Assembly (NCBI RefSeq): GCF_900112825.1
Contig: NZ_FONE01000002.1
Span: forward strand, 62,001 to 126,000
Direction: 5' to 3'
DNA length: 64,000 nt
Origin: Nitrosomonas sp. Nm166
GTDB lineage: Bacteria; Pseudomonadota; Gammaproteobacteria; Burkholderiales; Nitrosomonadaceae
Positions within the stretch are counted from its first letter, which is position 1; each line of letters begins with the position of its first letter. The notes below the pieces were generated by a model. That model saw only the letters and a list, made by a program, of their open reading frames with translations, did not search any database and was not told the DNA's origin. The translations under genes were made by a program, and so were the position numbers. Positions 26,170 through 36,416 of the stretch are shown in pieces.

Positions 26170-26682
26170 TTATTTTACAAAAGCAGCTCTGACTTTCTCT
26201 TCCATGGGCGGGCGCATACCTGCTTTACGACCAGCCTCAAGCGCTACTTCCGGATCAACGCCTTTCCTGATTTGATAACTGGCCCACATGGCACCGGCGC
26301 GATTGCCTGATCCGCAATGAATGAGGACGGGCATCCGGGCTGCTTCGAAGGCTGCCGTAAAGGCAGCCAGTTGTTCTTCGCTGATACCGGCAACAGTCAT
26401 CGGGATATTGATATAACTCATGCCGTTGCGCTCAATCAATGCTTTCTCATCAGCCGTGCCTTCATTTGCAGTACGTAAATCAATGATCGTTTTGAAACCA
26501 TGCGAAGCCAATGCTTCAGCGCCACCATCACCGATAAGACCCGAGATCGCGATTTGTTCCGTAGCGCGGCTATAGTTTTGAACAGGAACAAGCTGATGTC
26601 CAAAGGGTATCCGGCCGGAAGCTTGTGCTGCATTTGCAAACAGAATGGTCACTAATGTCATCAGAGTGATAAAGTATTTCAT
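26170..26682 (-). CDS. DUF442 phosphatase-like protein, exported
   Basis: A 170-residue protein. A signal peptide ends at AQA (near residue 21), then the DUF442 domain: IAISGLIG, FKTIIDLRT, YINIPM and the loop HCGSGNRAG near residue 118-126, a Cx5R signature of tyrosine-phosphatase-fold proteins. In Blh proteins the DUF442 part acts as a sulfurtransferase-like domain that uses the same Cys. Here it is separate from the hydrolase part (gene at 25104) and carries its own export signal. Phosphatase or rhodanese-like activity is not settled by sequence. Confidence 0.85.
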   Translation of the reverse strand: MKYFITLMTLVTILFANAAQASGRIPFGHQLVPVQNYSRATEQIAISGLIGDGGAEALASHGFKTIIDLRTANEGTADEKALIERNGMSYINIPMTVAGISEEQLAAFTAAFEAARMPVLIHCGSGNRAGAMWASYQIRKGVDPEVALEAGRKAGMRPPMEEKVRAAFVK

Positions 26683-27562
26683 ATAAACTCCATTTGATGT
26701 GCCAAGTGAAAAAGAATGCTATCCATTGTAGCTGTAATGAATAATTGAATTCAAATTATTCAGATTGATTCCGATCTGTTGGATAAAAGGCACTTAATGG
26801 ATAGAAAGGAAATTCTGATTACTGACTATATACAGACATACTGGATATGTTCCGGGCAGGGTTGCTATAAAATGATTGCAGTGCTGCATCAGCATTATGG
26901 ATCAATATGGTGACGACTCCGCTTTCGTTTGAACAACTGGAAAGCAGTATGATGTTACGCTCCTCCCCATAATCTAAATATCTCAATATTGCATGGTTTC
27001 TGGGAGTAGCGCATTATTTTTTATTTGATTTTTTTTATTTGATTGTTAAGGATCGGCAGCAACGGCTGCTAAATCTGGAGCGGAGTCATCATGAAAATAA
27101 AATGACCGTGAAGCTACCGAACGCAAAATGGGCCCTTTAAAGCAGCTAATATCTTTCTATTTACCTGTAATCAATACACGCATTTTTACTCTGCGATACC
27201 TTTTGTTTTGTGTTTACTTTCAGGTTAAATGTCCTGTTAAATAAGGCATACTGTACTATTTTCTAACTTTTTTTTTGAATTAAAATATTGAAATTAACGA
27301 CATGTTAATTTTTGTTTTAATTTTGAATTCAATCGTCTGATCTTTAGGGAAATTGATTGAAAATAAGTAGGGGGTGCACAAATAATACTTCAGTTTAGGG
27401 CAATTAGTAAAAATGTTTTGCAAGCTGATAGCTTTAAAAAAATTCAATCAAAATTAGCTATAGAGTAACTATAAGGTGGCATAGATTTATCAATGTATGA
27501 AATTTTATAAACTCTCTGATTGGATTTTCTTAATAACAACAATATAAAAAGAGGGAAGAATC
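26683..27562. other. 880-base AT-rich intergenic region, no convincing gene
   Basis: Both strands are broken by stops. The one structure of note is a pair of imperfect inverted 13-mers at 26911-26923 and 27079-27091. The right half is extremely AT-rich, with short A/T runs, and probably holds the promoter of the PEP-CTERM gene at 27563. I find no clear sigma-70 or sigma-54 element. Confidence 0.6.
26911..27091. repeat. Imperfect inverted repeat pair
   Basis: TGACGACTCCGCT at 26911-26923 and AGCGGAGTCATCA at 27079-27091 match in 12 of 13 positions as inverted repeats, about 155 bases apart. This may be the remnant of a small mobile element, although no target duplication or transposase sequence is seen. 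Confidence 0.4.
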
Positions 27563-28348
27563 GTGAAAAAATTATTTAAAATTTTAGTTCTATTATCATT
27601 GGCATTAAGCATTAATATAGTAATGGCCAGTACTACCTATACTTTCACTAGTGCTCCAGCATCGGACTTAATAAGTGAGGATAGCGGTACTTATAGCAGC
27701 TCAATAAGCTATACACCTTTGTGGAATCCTGGCACTGTTTCATCAGCCACGCTGACTTTGTTTTTATCTGATGATGTCTCAACAACACTTAAAGGGTTTA
27801 ATGCAATTGATATTCCCAGAGAGTGGGCTCAAGTTACTAATATCAGTGATGGCTCTTCAAGTTTAGGATCGCAAGCAGCAGTTGAGGTAGAGCAAACTAA
27901 TCCATTGTTTGATCCTGCAAATACTTTCCCATTTAATACTACATTTACTGGTAGTGATGGTTTTGAGAGTCCTTTAACGGCTAATCCCATAACTGTTCCC
28001 GCATTAGTTGGCGCAGCTGCCGGTATTGGACTTATACAGCCTAGCGTAGCGGGATATAATTTCGATGTAACTTCTCTGATAAATGTTTCAGCACCAAGTG
28101 GTAATGTATTCTTTGATTTAGTAGCACTTAATTTGTATGATCCGGCTTCCTTACCTCTTGCATTTACAAGCGCAGCAGCAATATTTGGTTTCAACACTGC
28201 CTTAACACAAAGCACTTATGAGGATTTTTTATTTACGGGGGCACAGTTAACAATTTCTGCTGTTCCTGAACCGTCAATGTATATGTTGTTAGTTTTAGGC
28301 TTGTTTGGAATGTTCGTGATGAGAAAATGGCTTTACTATAATAAATAA
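27563..28348 (+). CDS. PEP-CTERM sorting domain protein
   Basis: A 261-residue exported protein starting with GTG and a GAGGGAAG ribosome site. A signal peptide (MKKLFKILVLLSLALSI, cleavage near MA-S at 23) leads to a beta-rich domain with Thr/Ser/Pro-rich loops, then the tag at residues 234-261: VPEPSMYMLLVLGLFG and a basic end RKWLYYNK. The tag marks it for exosortase processing and release into the matrix. It is immediately upstream of the exopolysaccharide genes and closed by a strong terminator. Confidence 0.88.
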   Translation: MKKLFKILVLLSLALSINIVMASTTYTFTSAPASDLISEDSGTYSSSISYTPLWNPGTVSSATLTLFLSDDVSTTLKGFNAIDIPREWAQVTNISDGSSSLGSQAAVEVEQTNPLFDPANTFPFNTTFTGSDGFESPLTANPITVPALVGAAAGIGLIQPSVAGYNFDVTSLINVSAPSGNVFFDLVALNLYDPASLPLAFTSAAAIFGFNTALTQSTYEDFLFTGAQLTISAVPEPSMYMLLVLGLFGMFVMRKWLYYNK

Positions 28349-28455
28349 TTTTGTTTAAGCTATCTGTGAATCATCAGCCTAATTGGTAAATACTATTTTT
28401 ACCTAAGCTGCGCTGGTATAAATTAAGAGAATATCTTTATCAGGTACTTAATATC

Positions 28456-28490
28456 AAATAGCGTTTCTTTAAAAGAAACGCTATTTTTTT
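28456..28490 (+). terminator. Rho-independent terminator after the PEP-CTERM gene
   Basis: AAATAGCGTTTCTTT and AAAGAAACGCTATTT form a perfect 15-bp inverted repeat (effective loop about 4-7 A/T bases), followed by TTTT. It separates the PEP-CTERM gene from the phosphatase gene that opens the polysaccharide cluster. Confidence 0.9.
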
Positions 28491-28630
28491 GAGGAGAATC
28501 AGCGTTTCCTTAGCTAATTTGCCGATTTTGTGTGACACCTATGTAGCGAGCGACTCTATTTTTAAACAGATCAAAATTCGGGGGACTATGAGACTGAAAC
28601 AATTGAAGGTAACTATTTGAAGGAATCATT

Positions 28631-29071
28631 TTGCTAAAAAATATACTCATTGTCTGTGTCGGAAATATATGTAGAAGCCCCATGGCTGAAGGATTATTCA
28701 AACAAGCTCTCGCTGAAGCTAATAAGCCGAGTTATTCCGTCAATTCTGCTGGGCTTGGTGCATTAATAGGGCGCTCCCCAGATCCAAAAGCTTGCCAGCT
28801 AATGATGCAAAAAGGCATTGATATTTCAAGCTATCGTGCTTGCCAATTAAATCAAGAGATGATTCGAAAATCGGAACTCATTTTAGTAATGGAATTAAAT
28901 CAGAAGAATGCGCTTGAAGAAAATGAACCGAGTGCAAGAGGGAAAATCTTTCGATTAGGTGAGTGGGGAAAATTTGACATCGCAGACCCATATCAAAAAG
29001 AACTCTCTGCCTTTGAAAGATCGTTTGTCTTGATCGAACAAGGCATATCACAATGGATTAAAAAGTTGTAA
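28631..29071 (+). CDS. Low-molecular-weight protein tyrosine phosphatase (Wzb-like)
   Basis: A 146-residue cytoplasmic protein starting with TTG, preceded by AAGGA. The phosphate-binding loop CVGNICRSP begins at Cys9 and the general acid is Asp in DPYQ near residue 117. It should dephosphorylate the tyrosine cluster of the Wzc kinase encoded at 31056. It precedes wza by 709 bases rather than in a tight operon, so the cluster has an additional promoter. Confidence 0.93.
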   Translation: MLKNILIVCVGNICRSPMAEGLFKQALAEANKPSYSVNSAGLGALIGRSPDPKACQLMMQKGIDISSYRACQLNQEMIRKSELILVMELNQKNALEENEPSARGKIFRLGEWGKFDIADPYQKELSAFERSFVLIEQGISQWIKKL

Positions 29072-29780
29072 TTTATTTTGAGTAAACAGTTTGAGAAGTT
29101 AGTAATAAGCTGGCTTAAATTCTAAGATGCAGTTTCAGATGCAATATTCGTTAATGAATATCTAAACCTTTGCTGCTTATTTTTCCTTTTATAATTTACT
29201 GATAACGATTAGGAAATGCGATATTTGCTTTCTTATAGAGAATATGCATCAAAGGACATTTGCCCTATAGATTTAAAAAGAAATATAACTATAATGCGAG
29301 CACTTCATAAGTTTCAGTAAATGTAAATATAGCGAATAGGCTTTTAAGATAAGCAATTAATAAAAATAAAAAATAGCGAGCATATCTTTTCCCATAGTAA
29401 ATAATATCTTTGAGTTTAATTTAGAGGCTCCATTCATCCTAATGTTAGAGAGATAAGTATTATTTCAAGTATCCATAATTAATGGATAAAAGAGAATCTT
29501 ATTTAGGATAAGGGGGCTTGCAGTTTTTTAGGAAGTTTTTTTGAGTTTGCTGAACTTGGACGATCCTATTTCCATACAAAATGGTGAGGGTCGTATTTTT
29601 TATTGCATATTGTCCTATGCAATAAAGCAATAAGAAAATGGGGAAAAATACATCTTTTTTTCTATATGGAATAGATCAGTTTCATGTAGGGTAAGCCCTT
29701 TGGATTATAAATTCCTGGCATCGGAATAATGGTTTTCTCGCAAGAGTTTTACATGGTTTTGTTTAGGCAAACTCGAAGCA
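29072..29780. other. 709-base leader region of the polysaccharide operon
   Basis: Very AT-rich sequence without a credible ORF on either strand. I see no ops/JUMPstart element and no riboswitch I recognise. It likely contains the promoter and a long untranslated leader for wza onward. Confidence 0.55.
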
Positions 29781-31031
29781 GTGAGTATGGTAATAAATAA
29801 CGTATTGTTTATACAAGAAATAAAATTTATTTCGGCGAATATTTTTCTTATTCTGATGATACTGAGTCAATTAACAGGTTGTACAGTGATTCCAGGGCAG
29901 CATATGCGAGCATTTTCCACTCAATCTAGTGTAGAAATGCCGACTCAGGAAGATAACGAGACAATTCTGAAAAGGCTTAACATTCAGACAATTAATGCTC
30001 AATTAATTGTTAATATGGAAAAAGATATCAATAATCGTAGCTTAGGCCCTGACAATGTCGCTAATCATTATTTTGATTATCGCATTGGTTCGAAAACCAT
30101 AAAAGGTACCCCTGAGAAAGAACCCTATGATCAATATCGTGTGGGTCCGAGAGATATTCTTAATATTACTGTTTGGGGACATCCGGAGTTAACAATTCCT
30201 GCTGGTGAATTTCGTAGTGCTGAAACGGCAGGTAATGTCGTTGGAGAAGACGGTACATTTTTTTATCCTTATGCCGGTGTGATTCAGGCTGCTGGTAGAA
30301 CAGTTGAGGAAATTCGCGCAGAGTTAACTCGAAAACTTTCTAAATATATTGAAAATGTTCAGCTTGATGTGCGCGTAGCTGGATATCGTAGTCAACGGGT
30401 TTATGTTGTGGGTGAAGTTGCACAACCGGGGATTCATCTGGTCAAGGATATACCGTTGACTGTACTGGAAGCGATTAATAGTGCGGGCGGGGTAAAACCT
30501 GAAGCGGATCTACGTAACATTACGTTAACACGTGACAACAAGACATACAGTATTAACCTGTTGAGTCTTTACGAAGGCGGTGATATCAAACAAAACGTAT
30601 TGCTCAGACATGGAGATGTTCTCAACGTGCCTGATAATGTCCTTAATAAAGTTTTTGTTTTGGGTGAGACCACGTTAGGACGTGGTTTTGGTGTCAGGCC
30701 ACGAAGTGTCATTATGAATAAAGCACGCATGACATTGACCGAAGCGTTGGCTGAAGGAGGAGGTTTTGATCAGGAAACTTCTGATGCTGCCAGAATCTTT
30801 GTATTCAGAAGCGCACTGGGACGATCAGCAATCTTTCATTTGGATGCTAAATCTCCAGATGCGCTCATCTTGGCAGATCGCTTCCCTTTGCAACCGCGCG
30901 ATGTGGTTTTTGTTGATCGGGCTGAAGGTATTCGCTGGAACCAGATTATTGCGCAAATACAACCGACCGTTGATTTGCTGAATTTATTTGACGGATCCTT
31001 AAGAGTTCAACCGTTTAGAACATTACCTTGA
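29781..31031 (+). CDS. wza: Wza-like polysaccharide export lipoprotein
   Basis: A 416-residue protein. The hydrophobic leader ends in lipobox LTGC near residue 34. The export domain starts YRVGPRDILNITVWGHPEL (about residue 113) and is followed by two SLBB-like repeats (RVYVVGEVAQPG, VFVLGETTLGRG). It forms an octameric outer-membrane channel for the polymer, working with the Wzc-like protein 24 bases downstream. The start may be this GTG or the ATG at 29787. Confidence 0.92.
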   Translation: MSMVINNVLFIQEIKFISANIFLILMILSQLTGCTVIPGQHMRAFSTQSSVEMPTQEDNETILKRLNIQTINAQLIVNMEKDINNRSLGPDNVANHYFDYRIGSKTIKGTPEKEPYDQYRVGPRDILNITVWGHPELTIPAGEFRSAETAGNVVGEDGTFFYPYAGVIQAAGRTVEEIRAELTRKLSKYIENVQLDVRVAGYRSQRVYVVGEVAQPGIHLVKDIPLTVLEAINSAGGVKPEADLRNITLTRDNKTYSINLLSLYEGGDIKQNVLLRHGDVLNVPDNVLNKVFVLGETTLGRGFGVRPRSVIMNKARMTLTEALAEGGGFDQETSDAARIFVFRSALGRSAIFHLDAKSPDALILADRFPLQPRDVVFVDRAEGIRWNQIIAQIQPTVDLLNLFDGSLRVQPFRTLP

Positions 31032-31055
31032 TCTTTAATTATTCAAACTCCGTAT

Positions 31056-33329
31056 ATGTTCAACTCTTCAACTGACGCCCCTAAAGATCCAGTTAATTAC
31101 TACTTGGCGAATCCAGAAAACGATGAAATCGATTTAGGTGAATTGCTGGGTATATTAATAGATGGTAAATGGCTTGTTATTGTGGTTACCGTCATTGTAT
31201 TTTCGATAGGTATAGCAAAAGCATTTCTCGATACACCGATCTACAAAGTGGATGCTTTGTTACAAGTCAATGAGAAGCCTAAAACGATGGCAGGATTGGA
31301 GCCATTGAACGATATATTAAAAAGTAATATGCCAGTAATGGCGGAAATTGAGCTTATTAAATCCAGGATGGTATTAGGAGAAGCCGTTAAAAATCTGGGT
31401 TTAGAGATTATTGCCAGACCGCGATATTTTCCGCTTGTAGGTGAGACCATTGTCCGAAGGTTTGATCAAAAAAATCAAGATAACGCGATTTCCAGTCCTT
31501 TATTTGGCCAACCACATTTTGCCTGGGGTGGTGAAGCGATACAGGTCAGCACTTTTACCGTACCGGATAATTTAAAGGATAAAGAATTAACTTTGCTGAC
31601 TGAAAACGAAGGGCAATTCCAAATCCTGCATAATGACGAGACTATCTTAACAGGTAAAGTTGGCAAGTTGATCAGTGAACAAATTTCTGATAACCAACCA
31701 CCCGTAACGATTTTTGTGTCGCAATTAAAAGCGCGCCCAGACACTCAATTTATTCTCATCCGGCAGTCAGAAACAAGGGCCATTCGGCAATTGAAAGAGA
31801 GTCTGACTGTATCTGAGAAAGGGAAAAATACAGGCATACTCGAGCTGACAATGGAATCACCGGATCCAGGTCATGCTGCGCGGGTATTGAATGAAATAGC
31901 CAGCATTTATGTAAAACAAAATGTTGAGCATAAATCTGCTGAATCACAAAAAACCTTGGAATTTTTGGATAAGCAGTTACCTGCCCTTAAAGATCAAATG
32001 GAATCAGCCATGCTTACCCTGAATGAATATCGAAATAAAAAAGGCTCTGTTGATCTGGATATTGAGACACAAAATATTTTGAAGGGTGTGGTGGAAATCA
32101 AAACTCAAATTACGCTATTACAACAGAAACGTGATGAATTAAGACAGAGATTTACTGAATCCCATCCTAATGTTATTGCTGTAGACAAGCAGATTTCCCG
32201 TTTGCAGGAACAGATGAGTGCACATGAAAAAATGGTTAAGGTGCTACCAGAAACACAGCAAGTCATTTTGGGGTTGTCTGGAGACGTAAAAGTGACGACC
32301 AGTCTCTACAACGCGTTGCTTAACAATGCGCAAGCTTTACGCGTAGCAAAAGCAGGAACAGTAGGGGATGTACGAGTCATCGATTATGCGGTATTGCCCA
32401 TAGAAGCGATTAAACCTAATAAAAAACTCATTATTGGCGTAGCGTTTGTTTTAGGATTATTTTTAGGTATTGTCGCAGTGTTTATTCGTAGATTGTTATA
32501 TCGTGGCATTGAAGATCCTGATTTAATTGAAAAATATCTGAGTGTTCCGGTTTATGCGACGGTCTCTCATAGCAGAAGCCAACGAAAAATTGATAAAGAA
32601 ATTAGTAAGCCCGTCAAGCTAGATCAAAAGATGCCAAATCTTTTGGCTTTGCAAAATAAAGAAGATCTGGCGATTGAAAGTTTACGCAGTTTGCGTACAA
32701 CAATGCATTTTTCTTTATTAGAAGCACAAAACAATGTCATCTTGATTACTGGGCCAAGGCCAGGCGTCGGCAAGACTTTTATATCATCTAACCTTGCTGC
32801 AGTCATGGCTGATGCCGGTAAGAGAATATTATTGATAGATGCTGATATGCGTAAAGGCACTATTAATAAATTGCTTGGCGTAAGGAGAGAAAACGGCTTA
32901 TCTGAAATGATCTTAAATTCGATTACTGTTCAGGATGCGACGCATAAACTGCCGCTGACCAGCATCGATTTTATTCCTACAGGGACAATTCCGCCCAACC
33001 CTTCTGAGCTATTGTTACACGAACGCTTTGGTGCCCTTCTGGAAGGGTTTACCAAACAATATGATCTCATCATTATTGACTCGCCACCTATCCTGGCTGT
33101 TACAGATGCCGCCATTATTAGCCGAATGGTTGGTGCGACCTTTATGGTTATCAAAGCAGGATTACATACCAAGCGAGAATTGGAGCAAAGCATGAAGAAA
33201 TTTTCTCAATCGGGGACCTCCATTAAAGGATTTATATTCAATGATATGCCTGAATTATCATCTCGTTATGGGTATGGCTACAACTATGGCAGATATGTTT
33301 ATCAATACAGCTACAAGAAATCAAATTAA
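31056..33329 (+). CDS. wzc: Wzc-like tyrosine autokinase / chain-length protein
   Basis: A 757-residue inner-membrane protein. It has a Wzz domain with membrane helices near residues 35-55 and 455-475, a coiled-coil periplasmic region between them, and a C-terminal bacterial tyrosine kinase: Walker A GPRPGVGKT near 565, Walker A' LLIDADMRKG near 591 and Walker B IIIDSPPI near 672. The tail has a tyrosine cluster (YGYGYNYGRYVYQYSY), the autophosphorylation sites. Phosphorylation cycling with the LMW phosphatase controls chain length and export through Wza. Confidence 0.94.
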   Translation: MFNSSTDAPKDPVNYYLANPENDEIDLGELLGILIDGKWLVIVVTVIVFSIGIAKAFLDTPIYKVDALLQVNEKPKTMAGLEPLNDILKSNMPVMAEIELIKSRMVLGEAVKNLGLEIIARPRYFPLVGETIVRRFDQKNQDNAISSPLFGQPHFAWGGEAIQVSTFTVPDNLKDKELTLLTENEGQFQILHNDETILTGKVGKLISEQISDNQPPVTIFVSQLKARPDTQFILIRQSETRAIRQLKESLTVSEKGKNTGILELTMESPDPGHAARVLNEIASIYVKQNVEHKSAESQKTLEFLDKQLPALKDQMESAMLTLNEYRNKKGSVDLDIETQNILKGVVEIKTQITLLQQKRDELRQRFTESHPNVIAVDKQISRLQEQMSAHEKMVKVLPETQQVILGLSGDVKVTTSLYNALLNNAQALRVAKAGTVGDVRVIDYAVLPIEAIKPNKKLIIGVAFVLGLFLGIVAVFIRRLLYRGIEDPDLIEKYLSVPVYATVSHSRSQRKIDKEISKPVKLDQKMPNLLALQNKEDLAIESLRSLRTTMHFSLLEAQNNVILITGPRPGVGKTFISSNLAAVMADAGKRILLIDADMRKGTINKLLGVRRENGLSEMILNSITVQDATHKLPLTSIDFIPTGTIPPNPSELLLHERFGALLEGFTKQYDLIIIDSPPILAVTDAAIISRMVGATFMVIKAGLHTKRELEQSMKKFSQSGTSIKGFIFNDMPELSSRYGYGYNYGRYVYQYSYKKSN

Positions 33330-33343
33330 TAATCTTTAATTCG

Positions 33344-34699
33344 ATGAATATTATTTCATTTTCGCTGAGTATTCTTTGTTCAATTTTGATTATTCGGCTC
33401 AGTATCTTTTTAATGTCAAATCTTAGCATTGCCGATAAACCAGATGGTGGGCATAAGCTGCATGATATCAGTACGCCTTTTGTGGGTGGTGTAGGGGTAT
33501 TGGCAGCCTTCTTTGTCGCATTCGGCATATTGACTAACTTTTATACTGAGCATTCCCAGGAATGTTTTATTCTGGGAATTTGCTCAATTATCATTTTTGT
33601 TACCGGTTTTGTAGATGATGCTATCAAGCTTAGCTACAAGCTACGTTTTATGGTTCAAGCGATGGTTGCCCTTATCATGGCACTCATTGGTGGAATGATA
33701 GTAAGTGATCTCGGTAATTTACTTTTTGGTCTTCCTTTGCAACTGGGAATTTTTGCTGTTGCCTTTACCGTTTTTGCAACCATTGGTGGAATCAATGCAT
33801 TGAATATGATCGATGGCGTTGATGGTCTTTCAGGATCGATTTCTCTGGCGACGCTTTTGTTAATCGGTGTTGTTGCGTTCCTGGCTGAAGATCAGCACAA
33901 CTTAATACTCATCACCGCGCTTGCTGGTGGCGTGGTGGGTTTTTTATATTTTAACCTTCGTTATTCTACTAAGCGCTATGCGCGGGTTTTTCTGGGGGAT
34001 AACGGCAGCATGCTGCTCGGCTTTTTATTAGCCTGGTTATTCGTTGATCTTTCTCAAGGTCAGAATCCGGCAATGACGCCGGTAACGGCAATTTGGCTAT
34101 TTTCCATTCCACTCATGGATACTATCAGCGTAATGTTACGCCGGATATGTATCGGTCAGTCTCCATTTATGCCTGATTGTCTTCATTTACATCACTTATT
34201 ACTAAAAGCTGGTTTTTTTGTAAATGAAACCACTTGCTTGATTACATTTTTACATATTTTACTTGGAACAATAGGATTAGCCGGTCTATACCTGGGCATT
34301 TCAGAATTCACAATGCTGATTGCATTTCTCCTGGTATTTTTCGGTTATTTTGCATTGACGTTACGTCCTGGACGGTTTGTAACAATGGTACGAAACTTCC
34401 GTATATTGTTTAGAACCCGGTTAGGATTTGCTCCAACAGCAAATAAAGGAACTCTCTCTGGTAAATACAGCGCCCAAGAAACCGAAGAGATAGCAAAGAT
34501 AATTAACGAAGAACTCGGACCCGACATGAATTTTTCGATCAGAGTTTTTGAGCAGGCACCATCTCCTAATAAATTTCCCAATAATTCAGGCAAATGCTTT
34601 GCGTTTATTTTAAACATCTGGCTGAATAAAAACATATGCACCACAGAAGAGAAATTAGAACCCTATATTGCATCGCTACAGCAGCAATTGAAAGAGTAG
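33344..34699 (+). CDS. WecA-like undecaprenyl-phosphate sugar-1-phosphate transferase
   Basis: A 451-residue membrane protein with about 10-11 helices, within the WecA/MraY group: IADKPDGGHKLHDISTPFVGG (residues 27-47), FVDDAIKL, the NMIDGVDGLSG loop and VFLGDNGSMLLGFLLAW. It transfers a sugar phosphate, probably GlcNAc-1-P, to undecaprenyl phosphate and starts repeat-unit synthesis. An extra cytoplasmic tail of about 95 residues after the last helix is not seen in E. coli WecA. It follows wzc by 14 bases. Confidence 0.92.
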   Translation: MNIISFSLSILCSILIIRLSIFLMSNLSIADKPDGGHKLHDISTPFVGGVGVLAAFFVAFGILTNFYTEHSQECFILGICSIIIFVTGFVDDAIKLSYKLRFMVQAMVALIMALIGGMIVSDLGNLLFGLPLQLGIFAVAFTVFATIGGINALNMIDGVDGLSGSISLATLLLIGVVAFLAEDQHNLILITALAGGVVGFLYFNLRYSTKRYARVFLGDNGSMLLGFLLAWLFVDLSQGQNPAMTPVTAIWLFSIPLMDTISVMLRRICIGQSPFMPDCLHLHHLLLKAGFFVNETTCLITFLHILLGTIGLAGLYLGISEFTMLIAFLLVFFGYFALTLRPGRFVTMVRNFRILFRTRLGFAPTANKGTLSGKYSAQETEEIAKIINEELGPDMNFSIRVFEQAPSPNKFPNNSGKCFAFILNIWLNKNICTTEEKLEPYIASLQQQLKE

Positions 34700-34859
34700 C
34701 AGGACATAGAGCTACGCCGTTTTTTTAGACGTAAGGAAGATCTGAATCCTTATAATTCTGAAAGTCCCTACGATGAGTCGAGAATACGCCGCTGGCGTGG
34801 CTTGGGTCATCAAACGATTGCATTTGAAGTTACCCGCGAAAATAAGGAAATATAATGCC

Positions 34860-35945
34860 ATGAATAAGAAAGCCTTAATTACAGGTGTGACCGGTCAGGA
34901 TGGCGCATACCTGGCTGAGTTCTTGCTGAAGAAAGGTTATGAAGTGCATGGCATTAAGCGCCGTACCTCGTTATTCAACACCGACCGTATTGATCACCTT
35001 TATCGGGATCCACACGAAAAGGATGTGCGTTTCTTTTTGCATCACGGTGACATGACAGATTCATCTAGCTTGGTTCGTATCATTCAACAGGTGCAACCCG
35101 ATGAGATATACAATCTGGCAGCACAATCGCATGTGGCGGTGTCCTTTGAGGAACCTGAATATACTGCTGATTCCGATGCTATTGGCACACTCCGTCTACT
35201 GGAAGCGATTCGCATACTGGGAATGGAGAAGAAAACGCGCTTTTATCAGGCTTCAACTTCTGAGTTATATGGAAAGGTACAGGAAATACCGCAATCAGAA
35301 ACTACGCCTTTTTATCCACGCTCTCCCTATGCAGTAGCCAAACTATATGCTTACTGGATTACAGTAAATTATCGGGAATCGTATGGCATCTATGCTTGTA
35401 ACGGCATTTTGTTTAACCATGAATCTCCTAATCGGGGTGAGACTTTTGTTACCCGAAAAATTACTCGTGCTTTGGCACGCATCAAACTAGGTCTGCAGAA
35501 TTGCTTGTATCTTGGGAATTTGAATGCCAAGCGTGACTGGGGGCATGCCAGGGATTATGTGCGCATGCAGTGGATGATGTTACAGCAAGATGAGCCTGAA
35601 GATTTTGTGATTGCCACCGGGGTGCAATACTCAGTACGTGATTTTGTCAACATTGCCGCCAAAGAAGTGGGAATAGAAATAAACTGGCAGGGTGAAGGCG
35701 TGCACGAAACCGGAAGCGATCAGAAAGGCAATGTCATTGTATGCGTTGATCCACGTTATTTCCGCCCGGCTGAAGTCGAAACGCTGCTGGGCAATCCCGC
35801 CAAGGCCAAAAATAAGTTGGGCTGGACGCCTGAAATCAGTTTTGAAGAATTAGTTGCGGAAATGATGCGTGAGGATTTGAAGTTAGCCGAGGTAGATACG
35901 CTGATCAAGCGTCAAGGTTATAAGGTATATGACTACAAAGAATAG
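34860..35945 (+). CDS. gmd: GDP-mannose 4,6-dehydratase
   Basis: A 361-residue short-chain dehydrogenase-type enzyme, normal length for Gmd. The NAD(P) loop is [13 protein letters not shown] near residue 9, and the active site has STSELYG and [10 protein letters not shown] (Tyr-x-x-x-Lys); [20 protein letters not shown] is a Gmd hallmark. It converts GDP-mannose to GDP-4-keto-6-deoxymannose. The ATG at 34860 is selected because it aligns with Gmd; the longer frame from 34773 adds 29 residues without ribosome site. With fcl (47399) it supplies GDP-L-fucose. Confidence 0.95.
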   Translation: MNKKALITGVTGQDGAYLAEFLLKKGYEVHGIKRRTSLFNTDRIDHLYRDPHEKDVRFFLHHGDMTDSSSLVRIIQQVQPDEIYNLAAQSHVAVSFEEPEYTADSDAIGTLRLLEAIRILGMEKKTRFYQASTSELYGKVQEIPQSETTPFYPRSPYAVAKLYAYWITVNYRESYGIYACNGILFNHESPNRGETFVTRKITRALARIKLGLQNCLYLGNLNAKRDWGHARDYVRMQWMMLQQDEPEDFVIATGVQYSVRDFVNIAAKEVGIEINWQGEGVHETGSDQKGNVIVCVDPRYFRPAEVETLLGNPAKAKNKLGWTPEISFEELVAEMMREDLKLAEVDTLIKRQGYKVYDYKE

Positions 35946-36116
35946 ATTGGCATATCGCAATTTTCGTGCAGTCGGCATTCGGTATACTGTTCAGTAGTGT
36001 GGATCAAAAGCGGATGACAGTATGATTGCAACAGATCAAGGGATACCGATGTTATCGTACGGGATAAATAGGCGTATTTTTTAACTTACTTAATTTCCAA
36101 GAGAGCCTGAATACTT

Positions 36117-36416
36117 ATGCGACTGAATTCGCGGCAAATTAATGTCATCCAGCAAGCTGTTTCTGAATTGGCAGGAAAAGATGCAACAGTGCGCTTGTTT
36201 GGTTCCCGTACAGATGACAATGCGCGCGGCGGTGATATTGATCTGCTTGTAGAGATCCCGCACTCAGTGGAAAGCCCTGCCTGGTTGAGTGCAAGAATAT
36301 CGGGGCGGATAAGTTACCTGCTAGGAGGTCAAAAGATTGATGTCATCTTGCTTGCCCCTAATTTGGAGCACTTCCCAATTCATGACGTGGCGCAAAAAGA
36401 GGGCTTGATACTATGA
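36117..36416 (+). CDS. mntA: MntA-type nucleotidyltransferase antitoxin
   Basis: A 99-residue minimal nucleotidyltransferase. The GSx9DxD active-site motif occupies residues 29-42 (GSRTDDNARGGDID), followed by the DLLVEI strand. Such proteins act as antitoxins by AMPylating the HEPN toxin. The stop codon overlaps the next start (ATGA), so the pair is translationally coupled. The two genes sit within the polysaccharide cluster and are not related to its function. Confidence 0.88.
   Translation: MRLNSRQINVIQQAVSELAGKDATVRLFGSRTDDNARGGDIDLLVEIPHSVESPAWLSARISGRISYLLGGQKIDVILLAPNLEHFPIHDVAQKEGLIL

Noticed and set aside
36022-36084. Short ATG-starting frame after gmd
   Set aside because: Only 20 codons, without a ribosome site; most likely chance sequence in the region before mntA.
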